Shown here: piece after piece, positions 14,936-22,404 of the stretch
How positions within the stretch are numbered: position 1 is the first letter of the stretch
Layout: each line of letters opens with the position of its first letter
DNA from: a virus
Length of the DNA stretch: 25,431 nt
Strand: one strand, 5' to 3'
Virus record (IMG/VR): IMGVR_UViG_3300030116_002323
Span: 1-25,431 of that record
The notes under the pieces: model-generated
Told to the model about the DNA's origin: nothing
Seen by the model: the letters and a program-made list of their open reading frames with translations, nothing else
Databases searched by the model: none
Position numbers and translations under genes: made by a program

Positions 14936-15592
14936 CTATAGCCTCTTTAATTTCACATTCTATAATAAAATAATCATCTACAAATTTTGCAGGTGTTAGC
15001 TCCATATTTTCATACATTGGTGTCCTTGTTTGTTTGCTAAATTGTATTGCTTTAATTAACACCTGATCCCTTTTATTATATAGATTAACTGGATTACAGA
15101 AAAATAAATGCTGATCATATAGTGCTCTACCTACTTTAAATCCTTCTTGTTTACTTTCATCATATAACCTTATTAATTCATTATGTATATCATCAATAGT
15201 TTGAAATTCTATAGGCTTTCTTAATGATGGACTAAGTGCTATATAAGGTAAATTATATGCACTATTAGGCTTAATTCCCTTACAAAAATACCAAGTATTA
15301 AGCCTTAATAGTATTTCATTTATTTTTTTTTTGCTTTATTTTTTATAATAAGTGGAAAGAGTTGTATAATGCCCTCAGCTCCTATGTCTGCTAATTCTTC
15401 ATCAGTCATGCCAGTGCATAATTTCACTACTTTCCCTGCCCTCTCACATAGATTTTTATCTAATAATTTACTGTGTTCTAATAATAAATCATTAAATTTT
15501 AAATCCTCCCACACATTCATTTTCTTTAAAACTATTTCTTTAGTTTTAACTACTTTAGAGCCTTTTTTTATTTCCAGTGTTATTTTACTCAT
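14925..15592 (-). CDS. Tail assembly chaperone long form by -1 frameshift (gpGT-like)
   Basis: The frame 14925-15323 has no usable start: its first ATG is about 100 codons in. It is open from the A-run at the end of the upstream ORF in the -1 frame to a TAA at 14925-14927 inside the tape measure start. A slip on A10 (15323-15332) joins the 90-residue protein to 132 more residues (INEILLRLNTWYFCKGIKPN onward), making about 222 residues. In lambda the G and GT products chaperone the tape measure while the tube is built, and this arrangement between tail tube and tape measure genes is its standard form. The T part is helical with two Cys and a conserved-looking NLPYIALSPSLRKP. Confidence 0.85.
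15262..15332 (-). promoter_or_regulatory. Programmed -1 frameshift signal: A10 slippery run plus stem-loop
   Basis: On the minus strand GC-A10 (15332-15323) is immediately followed by the zero-frame TAA. After an 11-base spacer comes a stem: CTATT and AGGCTTAAT (15311-15307, 15305-15297) pair with ATTAAGCCT and AATAG (15275-15267, 15266-15262), 14 bp with one bulged A (15306) and a 21-base loop. An A-rich slippery run plus a downstream stem is the usual signal for tail chaperone frameshifts; the spacer is slightly long compared with the typical 5-9 bases, though slippage within the ten As is flexible. Confidence 0.8.
15320..15592 (-). CDS. Tail assembly chaperone short form (gpG-like)
   Basis: 90 residues, ATG at 15592 overlapping the tail tube stop (TAATG). 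Sequence pattern: an N-terminal beta hairpin, KITLEIKKGSKVVKTKEIVL, then a helical body LKFNDLLLEHSKLLDKNLCE and VKLCTGMTDEELADIGAEGI, and a lysine-rich end KNKAKKK encoded by the slippery run. Length and fold pattern match short tail chaperones of siphoviruses, which coat the tape measure before tube polymerisation. It is the zero-frame product, and a minority of ribosomes should shift to make the long form. Confidence 0.82.
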   Translation of the reverse strand: MSKITLEIKKGSKVVKTKEIVLKKMNVWEDLKFNDLLLEHSKLLDKNLCERAGKVVKLCTGMTDEELADIGAEGIIQLFPLIIKNKAKKK

Positions 15593-16596
15593 TATGCTGT
15601 CTTTATACTTATTACTGTAGTAGCTGTATCTACTCCATCATACATGCCTCTATAATTTACAGTTTGCTTCCATGAATCTGCTGTATTTACTGCTACATTT
15701 TCTATCATAGCATTAGGCACAGCTATTCCCACAGAAGATGTCCCTGCACATACTATAGCCTTTTTAGCACTGTCATTAAAATTTATAGCACCACTACTAT
15801 TATCTCTTTTACATACAAAAGATCCTGTTACCTCATAAGGACTGATCACATATCCTACAGGTCTATCATTAGCTTTATCATATCCTGCTATATTTACAGA
15901 TCTGCTAATATTTGCATTAAATTCAGACATTAAAACAGATTGAGCAGATATTGTTGTAGTAGACATATCCATAAAATTCAAAGGTGTTCCTGCTGTAGTT
16001 GTTAGAGATCCACCACTACTACCTAATGTAGCTACATTATCTACCTCTGTAGGATTGTAATTAGTAATAAAAGTAGCTGTTACTTTTAATGCTCCTGCAT
16101 CTGAAAATCCATAACTAAAAGATAATCCTGTCATCATGCAAGATGTAAAAAATATATCCTTATTTAATGTAGCATCACTACTATCAGACTGTGCTCCTCC
16201 TTGCTGAATATATATAGTTACAGGAACTGCATTACTAGTCCCATGCTCATATTTTTTTACACTAGGACTAGATCCTAATAAAGCATTAGTCCCATCACCG
16301 TCTCCATACATAGCTAAACACATTCTATCTATTGCTGTAGGACTACCTAAAAACTCTAGAGATATTTCAAAGCTTTTTTTATCTTTAGCATGTTTAGCCT
16401 GATGTGTGCCCTGTGTTAATATTCCTGATTTTTGTGGTGCTACCTCTAAAGGTGCTGTAGCTTTTTCTGTAAAATTATAATTTGTGCAGTCTATAGTGTG
16501 CCATGTGCCACTATCAGCTACTGTAGGTGTTCCTAGTGTTACCTCAGTTCCTATATTGACTATAGTATCTGCTTTAGTCTGAAATGTATTAGACAT
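15592..16596 (-). CDS. Major tail tube protein
   Basis: 334 residues, ATG at 16596 with GGGAGATAATA upstream. Beta-rich, Gly/Thr/Ser-rich sequence with the start typical of tail tube proteins: TKADTIVNIGTEVTLGTPTV, then KSFEISLEFLGSPTAIDRMC (a conserved-looking strand and helix), a repeated immunoglobulin-like region around 150-200 (TGLSFSYGFSDAGALKVTAT), and C-terminal strands ending in VDTATTVISIKTA. Tail tube proteins stack as hexamers to form the tube. It lies between tail completion and tail chaperone genes, as expected. It is longer than a minimal tube protein (about 150-250 residues), so it may carry an added surface domain. Confidence 0.78.
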   Translation of the reverse strand: MSNTFQTKADTIVNIGTEVTLGTPTVADSGTWHTIDCTNYNFTEKATAPLEVAPQKSGILTQGTHQAKHAKDKKSFEISLEFLGSPTAIDRMCLAMYGDGDGTNALLGSSPSVKKYEHGTSNAVPVTIYIQQGGAQSDSSDATLNKDIFFTSCMMTGLSFSYGFSDAGALKVTATFITNYNPTEVDNVATLGSSGGSLTTTAGTPLNFMDMSTTTISAQSVLMSEFNANISRSVNIAGYDKANDRPVGYVISPYEVTGSFVCKRDNSSGAINFNDSAKKAIVCAGTSSVGIAVPNAMIENVAVNTADSWKQTVNYRGMYDGVDTATTVISIKTA

Positions 16597-16611
16597 TATT
16601 ATCTCCCTTTA

Positions 16612-17043
16612 TTATTTAACATATAAATAATTACATTTAACATTTAAATCTATTATTTGTAATTCTTCATTATCTTCATTTTCATCATCTGACACAAAAT
16701 ACTCAATAGAATCAACATAGAGACCATACATATTGCCAAAAGATTTAATATTATCAGAAATGAGCTTTTTAAGCCTGTCAGTCCTTGCCTTAGCATATTG
16801 CTCTCCTTTTTCTGTGTGTCTCTCTTGTAGGTAATACCTTACTAATATAGAGTATTCTAACTCCTCTGATTGCTGTGAAAAATTTAATGTGTCTACAGAT
16901 GTTACTGTAATTCTTATACTTTCATTTCCTGACTGTTTTTTATATTTAGAAGATATATAAACATTTTTAAAATAGTCATTTATAAAATCTCTTAATCTAT
17001 CTTCTATTTTATTATATGTTATTTTAGAATAAGTTAAACTCAT
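16612..17043 (-). CDS. Tail completion/terminator-like protein, 143 residues
   Basis: ATG at 17043 overlaps the connector stop. The fold pattern is an N-terminal helix (YNKIEDRLRDFINDYFKN), strands ESIRITVTSV and ELEYSILVRYYL, a long helix KARTDRLKKLISDNIKSFG and C-terminal strands LQIIDLNVKCNYLYV: an alpha/beta layout of about 140 residues as in lambda gpU-like terminator proteins that cap the tube at the head end. Position directly between connector and tail tube genes supports this. No catalytic motifs. Sequence similarity to gpU itself is not visible by eye, so the call rests on length, layout and order. Confidence 0.6.
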   Translation of the reverse strand: MSLTYSKITYNKIEDRLRDFINDYFKNVYISSKYKKQSGNESIRITVTSVDTLNFSQQSEELEYSILVRYYLQERHTEKGEQYAKARTDRLKKLISDNIKSFGNMYGLYVDSIEYFVSDDENEDNEELQIIDLNVKCNYLYVK

Positions 17044-18269
17044 CTATATAATCCTACACTATAAGCATTAGTATTTGTTTCAGCTATATTATGATTTCTA
17101 ACTACAATATCAAATTCATCACCTACATTCATTGTGTTACCACTAAATCTAGCATATAATCCATTACAAATCTCATCCATACCACCTGACACAGTTAATG
17201 TGTCTAAAGTTTCCCCATATAATTGATCATTACCAAATTTTTTAACTGAGCATATAGCTACACCATAAGCTCCCTGTGTAGTGCAAGTTAATTTAACTCT
17301 ATCAAATCTTTCACCTCTCCACTCTCCCCATGTCTCTACTAATTTCATAGATCCAGTATTAACTATTTCTACTATATCACCTGAGGAGTCAGTCTTATCT
17401 ACTTCAAAAGCTAATTTAATATGTCCATCATTTAATCTATCTACTATACCCGTTTTTTCTGTGTTAGTTACCTGATTATATAACTGCTCTGCATATTCTA
17501 AATCCTTAGTTTGTATCATGTATGATGCAGTTAATAAAGCATTAGCCCTTATTATACAGTAATCATATTCAGGATCTGATGCTATATCTAAATGAGCAGG
17601 AGGTATAGGTCTAGGAAATTTAGCATCTAGCAAACTACTTAACTCTTTAGCTCCATTTACTAACATTCTATTTACATAAGTTTTATAATCTTCACCTGTT
17701 TCAATTAATACATCATCATTAGGATTTCTAGATGCAGGTGAGAATAATATAAGCTGATCACTATAAGCATCATAATACCATTGATTATTCTCTGTTACTC
17801 TTACAGTTAAATGCACATTAGCACCATTTATAATAGATTTTGGTGTAGTTCCTAGCATACCTCTTTTTATTGTTAATGTATTAGTATCTATAGCCTCTAT
17901 TTGCACCTGTTCAACAACTGTAATATCACCTGAAACATATTGCAATTTTATAAAGTCTCCTAATTGTAAACCTGAGGCATCACTTACAGCTAAAGTATTA
18001 TAATTAATAGTGTCATTATCTATAATATTATCTAATAATGCCTGATTAGTTGTAGTAAGTGAGTTTCCACTAGTTCCAGATACTGCCACCTCTAATTTTT
18101 CACCATTAGAAAATAAATTAGTTATTAGTCCTGTATTATGTGCAATCCATACAGATCCAGTAATGTTATTAAAATCTCTAATTATTTCCTTACTATCATA
18201 AGAGTCTATATTAGGGATTATATCTTTTAAATCTCTTTGTGTAGCATATTTAAAATCACTTACAGCCAT
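17040..18269 (-). CDS. Head-tail connector/adaptor protein, 409 residues
   Basis: ATG at 18269. The N-terminus, FKYATQRDLKDIIPNIDSYD then IIRDFNN, looks like the start of gp6/DUF1320-type connectors. Residues 90-160 form a beta domain with a switch-like repeat (NTLAVSDASGLQLGDFIKLQ; NTLTIKRGMLGTTPKS), common in phage virion proteins. Around 195-260 a helical bundle (YKTYVNRMLVNGAKELSSLL; IIRANALLTASYMIQTKDLE) recalls the connector core. The C-terminal 120 residues are beta-rich and perhaps a decoration or carbohydrate-binding domain. The combination makes it much longer than simple connectors (about 110-150 residues); the core may be split by inserted domains. Function inferred from order, before tail completion. 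Confidence 0.55.
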   Translation of the reverse strand: MAVSDFKYATQRDLKDIIPNIDSYDSKEIIRDFNNITGSVWIAHNTGLITNLFSNGEKLEVAVSGTSGNSLTTTNQALLDNIIDNDTINYNTLAVSDASGLQLGDFIKLQYVSGDITVVEQVQIEAIDTNTLTIKRGMLGTTPKSIINGANVHLTVRVTENNQWYYDAYSDQLILFSPASRNPNDDVLIETGEDYKTYVNRMLVNGAKELSSLLDAKFPRPIPPAHLDIASDPEYDYCIIRANALLTASYMIQTKDLEYAEQLYNQVTNTEKTGIVDRLNDGHIKLAFEVDKTDSSGDIVEIVNTGSMKLVETWGEWRGERFDRVKLTCTTQGAYGVAICSVKKFGNDQLYGETLDTLTVSGGMDEICNGLYARFSGNTMNVGDEFDIVVRNHNIAETNTNAYSVGLYR

Positions 18270-18405
18270 TTTTTACCCCTTCTAACATTAATAGTTTATT
18301 ATTTTCTGCATCTTCTTTAGATGGAAATGTAGCAATATATTTACTATTTATATATAACTTAAAATCTCCACCTACTTGGATAATTTTAGCAGTATTATTA
18401 TCCAA
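18256..18405 (-). CDS. Hypothetical protein, about 49 residues
   Basis: Stop at 18256-18258, overlapping the connector start. Two starts are possible: ATG 18438 (60 residues, 41-base overlap with the preceding small gene) or the TTG at 18405, which overlaps the upstream stop in the way used elsewhere here; I prefer the latter, but both fit. The product has a strand-rich pattern KIIQVGGDFKLYINSKYIAT followed by a helix with EDAENNKLLMLEGVKN. No family recognised. It resembles short beta-hairpin/helix proteins often found near phage tails. Confidence 0.5.
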   Translation of the reverse strand: MDNNTAKIIQVGGDFKLYINSKYIATFPSKEDAENNKLLMLEGVKNGCK

Positions 18406-18550
18406 GCTTCTTTTTAACTTGAGCCCATAACTTATCATCTAATTTATTTTTAGAAGATGCTACTAAATAATCCATTAAAATTATTGCCATAGTTTTAATC
18501 ATTTGCTCAGTAAATATTTTTTTTAATATTAATCCTAATATAGTAGGCAT
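18398..18550 (-). CDS. Tiny amphipathic protein, 50 residues
   Basis: ATG at 18550 overlaps the upstream TAA (TAATG). It begins with a hydrophobic stretch LGLILKKIFTEQMIKTMAII (5-24) and continues LMDYLVASSKNKLDDKLWAQ. The hydrophobic part is short of a clean membrane helix and may lie along a membrane. With its neighbours it forms a series of tiny coupled genes after the lysozyme. It could be a holin/antiholin partner, but this is only a possibility from composition. Confidence 0.5.
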   Translation of the reverse strand: MPTILGLILKKIFTEQMIKTMAIILMDYLVASSKNKLDDKLWAQVKKKLG

Positions 18551-18666
18551 TAGTTTCTCCTATGTTTGTCTATTAATTGTAAAATATAAATTTTAATAAG
18601 TAAATATATAATCCAAATAGGTAAAGATATACCCATAATCATTAAAAAGTATTGTATATATATCAT
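18550..18666 (-). CDS. Single-helix membrane protein, 38 residues
   Basis: ATG at 18666 overlaps the upstream gene's TGA (ATGA), and its TAA overlaps the next ATG. Residues about 5-30 form one strongly hydrophobic helix (QYFLMIMGISLPIWIIYLLI), followed by a basic tail DKHRRN. The layout (short N-terminus, one helix, positive end) fits a type III holin or small regulatory membrane peptide. The junctions at both ends support translation. No family recognised. Confidence 0.5.
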   Translation of the reverse strand: MIYIQYFLMIMGISLPIWIIYLLIKIYILQLIDKHRRN

Positions 18667-19085
18667 TTTTTAGGCTTCTTATCTTTACCCCAAATTAGAT
18701 CACCATTACCTGAAACCATTTTTGAGTGTTTGTTTTGTATTCTTACAGATTTATCATCTAATATTATTTCTTTAGAGCTATCTTCCATCATGTGTGATAT
18801 TAAATCCTTACAAATTTCTACTAATGGATCAGGCTTATCTGCACCTGATAAAGATGATAAAATAGTAATTAACGAAATAACAACAGAACTTACTACACCT
18901 GAAATAACTGCTAAAGATTCAGCCTCTAAGTGCATAGCTGAAAATATAAGTGCTAAAATACATAATAAAATAACTGGTAGTGCACCTAATGACACTACAT
19001 ACATAGCCTTATCTTTTAGTATTCTCTGTGCTAATAATCTCTCAGCTTTCTTTTTATTTATTTGCTGTTGGTTTAATTCAGGCAT
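18663..19085 (-). CDS. Two-helix membrane protein with soluble C-terminus, 140 residues
   Basis: ATG at 19085 overlaps the metallophosphoesterase stop by 8 bases. An N-terminal basic helix (NQQQINKKKAERLLAQRILK) precedes two membrane helices, about 31-48 (VVSLGALPVILLCILALI) and 57-80 (LAVISGVVSSVVISLITILS), joined by a short loop. The C-terminal 60 residues are charged and soluble, with KDKKPKK at the end. This topology is seen in class II holins, but the long C-terminal domain is atypical. Placed one gene after the holin candidate, it may be a second holin, an antiholin or an unrelated membrane protein. Confidence 0.5.
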   Translation of the reverse strand: MPELNQQQINKKKAERLLAQRILKDKAMYVVSLGALPVILLCILALIFSAMHLEAESLAVISGVVSSVVISLITILSSLSGADKPDPLVEICKDLISHMMEDSSKEIILDDKSVRIQNKHSKMVSGNGDLIWGKDKKPKK

Positions 19086-19839
19086 ATATAGCTTGTCCCC
19101 ATAATGTAGTTTTACCGTTTATTATTTCTACTACCTCTACTTTAAAATCACCATTTTTAAAAAAATCAACAATAGCAAAAGCATGATTCCAATTATGTAA
19201 ATTACCTTTTAACCATTTATTTTTCTCACTACTCATATCTTTTAAACACCCTAAGCTCCATGCTGACTGTGTGCCACCTAATCCTGTCTCTGTAAATCGT
19301 TGTAAATCATGTGTATGACCATACATTATATTTTCTTTATATGATCCTAAATGTTTTTTAGCATGATGTATAGGCACATAATCACCATGTGTAAAATTAA
19401 GCTTACCTATTTTTAGCTTTTTTGTGCTAACATATTTCCAGTATTTATATCCTCTAGATTTTAAATTTAATGCTATTTCTGTTTTATATTGTGGTAAATA
19501 TGGGTGTTTTGTTACCCAATTATCTAACCACAGCTCATGATTTCCCTGTATAAAATGTCGCTCATTACATTGTATTTTATCTAATTCTTTATCTATTAAA
19601 TCCATTCCATCATTAACTAATTTAACTTCTTTATCTAGCATAGGTATTAACATCTCTAATGGTGGCTTCTCTCTATCTCTCCAATAATGTTTACTAAATA
19701 GCTCCCATTCTCCAGTGTCTCCTAAGTCTATATATATATCAGGCTTTACTACATTTATAGCCTGACATAGTATAGAAAATGCTTTTTTATCATGGACTGG
19801 TATATGTTTATCAGGAGTTACTAAAGCTCTTTTTATCAA
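19078..19839 (-). CDS. Calcineurin-like metallophosphoesterase
   Basis: 253 residues from a TTG at 19839 that overlaps the TGA of the holin candidate (TTGA). All five family motifs are visible: D10-K-H12 (PDKH), GD at 40-41 (LGDTGEW), GNHE at 99-102, H151 (THGDY) and GHTH at 174-177. These residues coordinate two metal ions that hydrolyse phosphomonoesters or phosphodiesters. Substrate is unknown; phage enzymes of this superfamily have been linked to nucleic acid end processing, but this one lies in the lysis region, not with replication genes. R94 uses CGA, one of the few CpG arginine codons seen here. Confidence 0.85.
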   Translation of the reverse strand: MIKRALVTPDKHIPVHDKKAFSILCQAINVVKPDIYIDLGDTGEWELFSKHYWRDREKPPLEMLIPMLDKEVKLVNDGMDLIDKELDKIQCNERHFIQGNHELWLDNWVTKHPYLPQYKTEIALNLKSRGYKYWKYVSTKKLKIGKLNFTHGDYVPIHHAKKHLGSYKENIMYGHTHDLQRFTETGLGGTQSAWSLGCLKDMSSEKNKWLKGNLHNWNHAFAIVDFFKNGDFKVEVVEIINGKTTLWGQAIYA

Positions 19840-19982
19840 TCTAATTCCTTATTAATTTTAATAGCTATGTAAACTAAAGTAGCTAGTGATGCTAAAGCAC
19901 TCATAATAGGAGGCACATACTCAGTCCAGTGTAGAGCACTTGTAACTATTCCTATTCCTGCTGTCCTTAAAGTGTCTACCAA
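19836..19982 (-). CDS. Small holin candidate with TTG start, 48 residues
   Basis: A frame starting TTG 19982, embedded in the last codons of the lysozyme gene (AATTGGTAG), and stopping at 19836-19838, where it overlaps the next TTG. It has an amphipathic N-terminal part, VDTLRTAGIGIVTSALHWTE, and a membrane helix PIMSALASLATLVYIAIKI (25-43), then a charged end KINKELD. Size, hydrophobic layout and position directly beside the lysozyme match small phage holins, which form membrane lesions that release or activate the endolysin. The alternative is a tiny gene of another kind, since no ATG exists; coupling overlaps at both ends argue for translation. Confidence 0.6.
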   Translation of the reverse strand: MVDTLRTAGIGIVTSALHWTEYVPPIMSALASLATLVYIAIKINKELD

Positions 19983-20386
19983 TTTTGTGCCTTTACTATA
20001 TTTGATAATTCTATAGCTCTATTAGGTGTCTGCTTTGCCCATTTACTATCTAACATTTCAGCAGATGCCTTATCCCATCTTTTAGCCTCTAAATGTGCTA
20101 TAGCTTTTTTAAACATACTAAACCCATTTACACCTAACTGATAACAACAGTTATAAACTACATCCTGCACAGGCTCAGGCATATATTTCATCCATTCAAA
20201 TTTTTTATTTACATCTTTAACTAACTTAGCTAACTTTCTCTCTAATATAATATCAGCTATATCCTGATCTAATTTTAAATCTTTAATAGCAAATCCATAG
20301 CCTATAGTCAATACTTGAGCTGAGCATAAATAAGCTGTAGACCTAAATCCTTCATGTTTTTTTATATCTTCTATTAATTTATTCAT
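19976..20386 (-). CDS. Endolysin, GH24 T4-type lysozyme (E/C/T active site)
   Basis: 136 residues, ATG at 20386 overlapping the upstream TAA, GGAGG ribosome binding site. The N-terminus gives the T4-lysozyme-family motif: E12 (HEGFR), C21 (YLCSA) and T27 (LTIGYG). It matches the E-8aa-(D/C)-5aa-T triad, with Cys replacing the usual Asp; such Cys variants are known in this family and D20C T4 lysozyme stays active. The rest is helical (EPVQDVVYNCCYQLGVNGFS; WDKASAEMLDSKWAKQTPNR). No signal peptide is visible, so export would depend on a holin. It hydrolyses peptidoglycan glycan strands to release virions. Confidence 0.92.
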   Translation of the reverse strand: MNKLIEDIKKHEGFRSTAYLCSAQVLTIGYGFAIKDLKLDQDIADIILERKLAKLVKDVNKKFEWMKYMPEPVQDVVYNCCYQLGVNGFSMFKKAIAHLEAKRWDKASAEMLDSKWAKQTPNRAIELSNIVKAQNW

Positions 20387-22386
20387 TATGGAGTCCCTCC
20401 TGATTGAAATGTATTAGATTGCCTAGCTGTAGGATTTACAGCCTTAGCACCAGTGTTATTTGATCTATTATATCTATTAATAGGACTATTAGGTGTATCA
20501 TTTACAATAGGACTTAAATTGTTTCCGTTATATTTATAATAAAAAGAACCAGTCCCATAAATATTAGCAGTATTATTTTTTACGTGCATTTCACCATTTA
20601 TAAAAAATGGAATCCATGATGATAATCCTGAATATTTATATATAGAACTAGACTGGTTATAATTACCACTATCACTAGATAAATTAAAAGGTGTTCCTGA
20701 ATTATATATGGCTGTAATATTAGATTGATCTAGTGCTCCATTCCATACACAAAACTCATCAAATCTAGTAGGAGCACCTGAATCTGTGTTATTTGATATT
20801 AAATTATCCTGACTATTACTAAATAAACTATTACCTGCTAATCCTGTATATACCTGCCTATTAACTGCTACACTAGGATTAGGTCTGTAAACTTCTGAAA
20901 TGGTATGAGTTAGAGCTAAAACACCATTTAAATATATTTTAAATTCAGACTCATCATAAGTAACTATTAAATTAAACCAATCATATATAATATTAGGCAT
21001 ATTATAATTAGTCTCTAAATCTTGATAGGTTATTAAAGAATTATTTTCTCCTGCACTAGTTCCTGCTTTAGTTAAACCTACATACAGAGATGATCCTGCA
21101 TCAAATATAATTAAATGAAAATAATTAGCATTTTGATCTAAAATAGATCCATTAAAACCCTTTCTAAATGATGCTGATCCTGAGCTATCTTTAACACCGT
21201 ATGAGTAAGGTCTAAAAAATCCTCCTATTGACTTGATCCATACACTGCAAGTATGCTGATTATTAGTTAAATGATCACTATTGCTAGTAATATAAGGTAA
21301 AAATCCCATTCCTCCTAATTCATTACTAAAACTATAATCATTAGAAAAACTTACAGCAGTAGCTGTAGATATATTTGTCAATGATGCTGAATTACTCATT
21401 AAATTATCTTGTGCATCCTCTGCTGTTACATATATATCATAGCTAGTATTTGCTGATAAACCAGTAAAATTTATATTTACTAAAGTAGTAGATGTTACAT
21501 TTAAAACACTAGAACTATCTGCTACTGTAACAGATCCATAATTACTACCTGCCTTAACTTGTGCTGATGTAGGAGCTGTAGATCCATTAGGAACTGCTAT
21601 GCCATACACATTACCTAGCTCATTTATTTGGCATAAAATTCTAATAACTGTATCAGATGGAGTAGAGTGTAAATATATAGAATTACCAAACTGATCAGGT
21701 ATAAATTCAGGTGCTACTGTATCATTATTATCAGTGTCTCCAGTATTATCATTATCATCATTTGTTAGTGTAGTTGCAGTTAATTGACTATATAAAATAG
21801 TAGAAATATTATCTTGATCATCTTGTATAGCTAAATATAAATCATAACTAGTGCCTACAGTTAATCCTTCAAATATTATATTATTTTGACTAACTGATGT
21901 AACATCTATAACTTTTACTAAATTATCAGCTAAACTAACATCACCACTATCAGTCCCTGCTATTACTTGATTTACAGATGGCTCTGTAGCATCATTAGGC
22001 AATAATACAGCATGAGCTGTGCCATTTTCATTCATAGAAAAACTATATATTATATGATTTTCACCTACTTCATTTATAGATATATCACTCAATAACACAG
22101 GAGGTGTAGTATCACTACTAGGATCATAATTAACTCCTACCCAGTTTTTAATACCATCATTAATAGATGATCCTGCAAAATATCTTTTTAATCTATCATT
22201 TAATGATAAAATACTATCACCTTGATTAGTTCCTGCTGTTCCTGCTTCATTATACAGTGCATCATTTAATGATCCTTTATTTAATGGAAATTTTAAATTT
22301 AAATAATCTTTTACCTGACCATTTAAATCATTTTCATTAGATGTGTCATGGTCAAATCCTGTTTTTAATTTGTCATTTATTGACAT
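20386..22386 (-). CDS. Large virion fibre/decoration-like protein with Ig-like and LamG-like domains
   Basis: 666 residues, ATG at 22386 with a strong AAGGAGG. The first 90 residues hold repeated SxND motifs (SINDKLKTGF, SLNDALYNEAG, SLNDRLKRYF, SINDGIKNWV), perhaps a capsid attachment segment. Residues about 95-205 and 225-345 are two related Ig/fibronectin-III-like domains with TPPVLLSDISINEVGENHII and LTVGTSYDLYLAIQDDQDNI-type strands. Residues about 345-575 look like a LamG/concanavalin-like jelly-roll (FKIYLNGVLALTHTISEV; FDEFCVWNGALDQSNITAIY), usually sugar binding. The C-terminus is Asn/Ser-rich. Position right after the capsid terminator suggests a head fibre or other virion surface protein; which is inference. 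Confidence 0.65.
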   Translation of the reverse strand: MSINDKLKTGFDHDTSNENDLNGQVKDYLNLKFPLNKGSLNDALYNEAGTAGTNQGDSILSLNDRLKRYFAGSSINDGIKNWVGVNYDPSSDTTPPVLLSDISINEVGENHIIYSFSMNENGTAHAVLLPNDATEPSVNQVIAGTDSGDVSLADNLVKVIDVTSVSQNNIIFEGLTVGTSYDLYLAIQDDQDNISTILYSQLTATTLTNDDNDNTGDTDNNDTVAPEFIPDQFGNSIYLHSTPSDTVIRILCQINELGNVYGIAVPNGSTAPTSAQVKAGSNYGSVTVADSSSVLNVTSTTLVNINFTGLSANTSYDIYVTAEDAQDNLMSNSASLTNISTATAVSFSNDYSFSNELGGMGFLPYITSNSDHLTNNQHTCSVWIKSIGGFFRPYSYGVKDSSGSASFRKGFNGSILDQNANYFHLIIFDAGSSLYVGLTKAGTSAGENNSLITYQDLETNYNMPNIIYDWFNLIVTYDESEFKIYLNGVLALTHTISEVYRPNPSVAVNRQVYTGLAGNSLFSNSQDNLISNNTDSGAPTRFDEFCVWNGALDQSNITAIYNSGTPFNLSSDSGNYNQSSSIYKYSGLSSWIPFFINGEMHVKNNTANIYGTGSFYYKYNGNNLSPIVNDTPNSPINRYNRSNNTGAKAVNPTARQSNTFQSGGTP

Positions 22387-22404
22387 AAACCTCCTTATAA
22401 TTAA

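Noticed and set aside
18652-19104. A 150-residue plus-strand frame
   Set aside because: It lies antisense to the coupled two-helix membrane protein, has no ribosome binding site, and no other gene uses the plus strand. It is probably an artefact of AT-rich codon bias.
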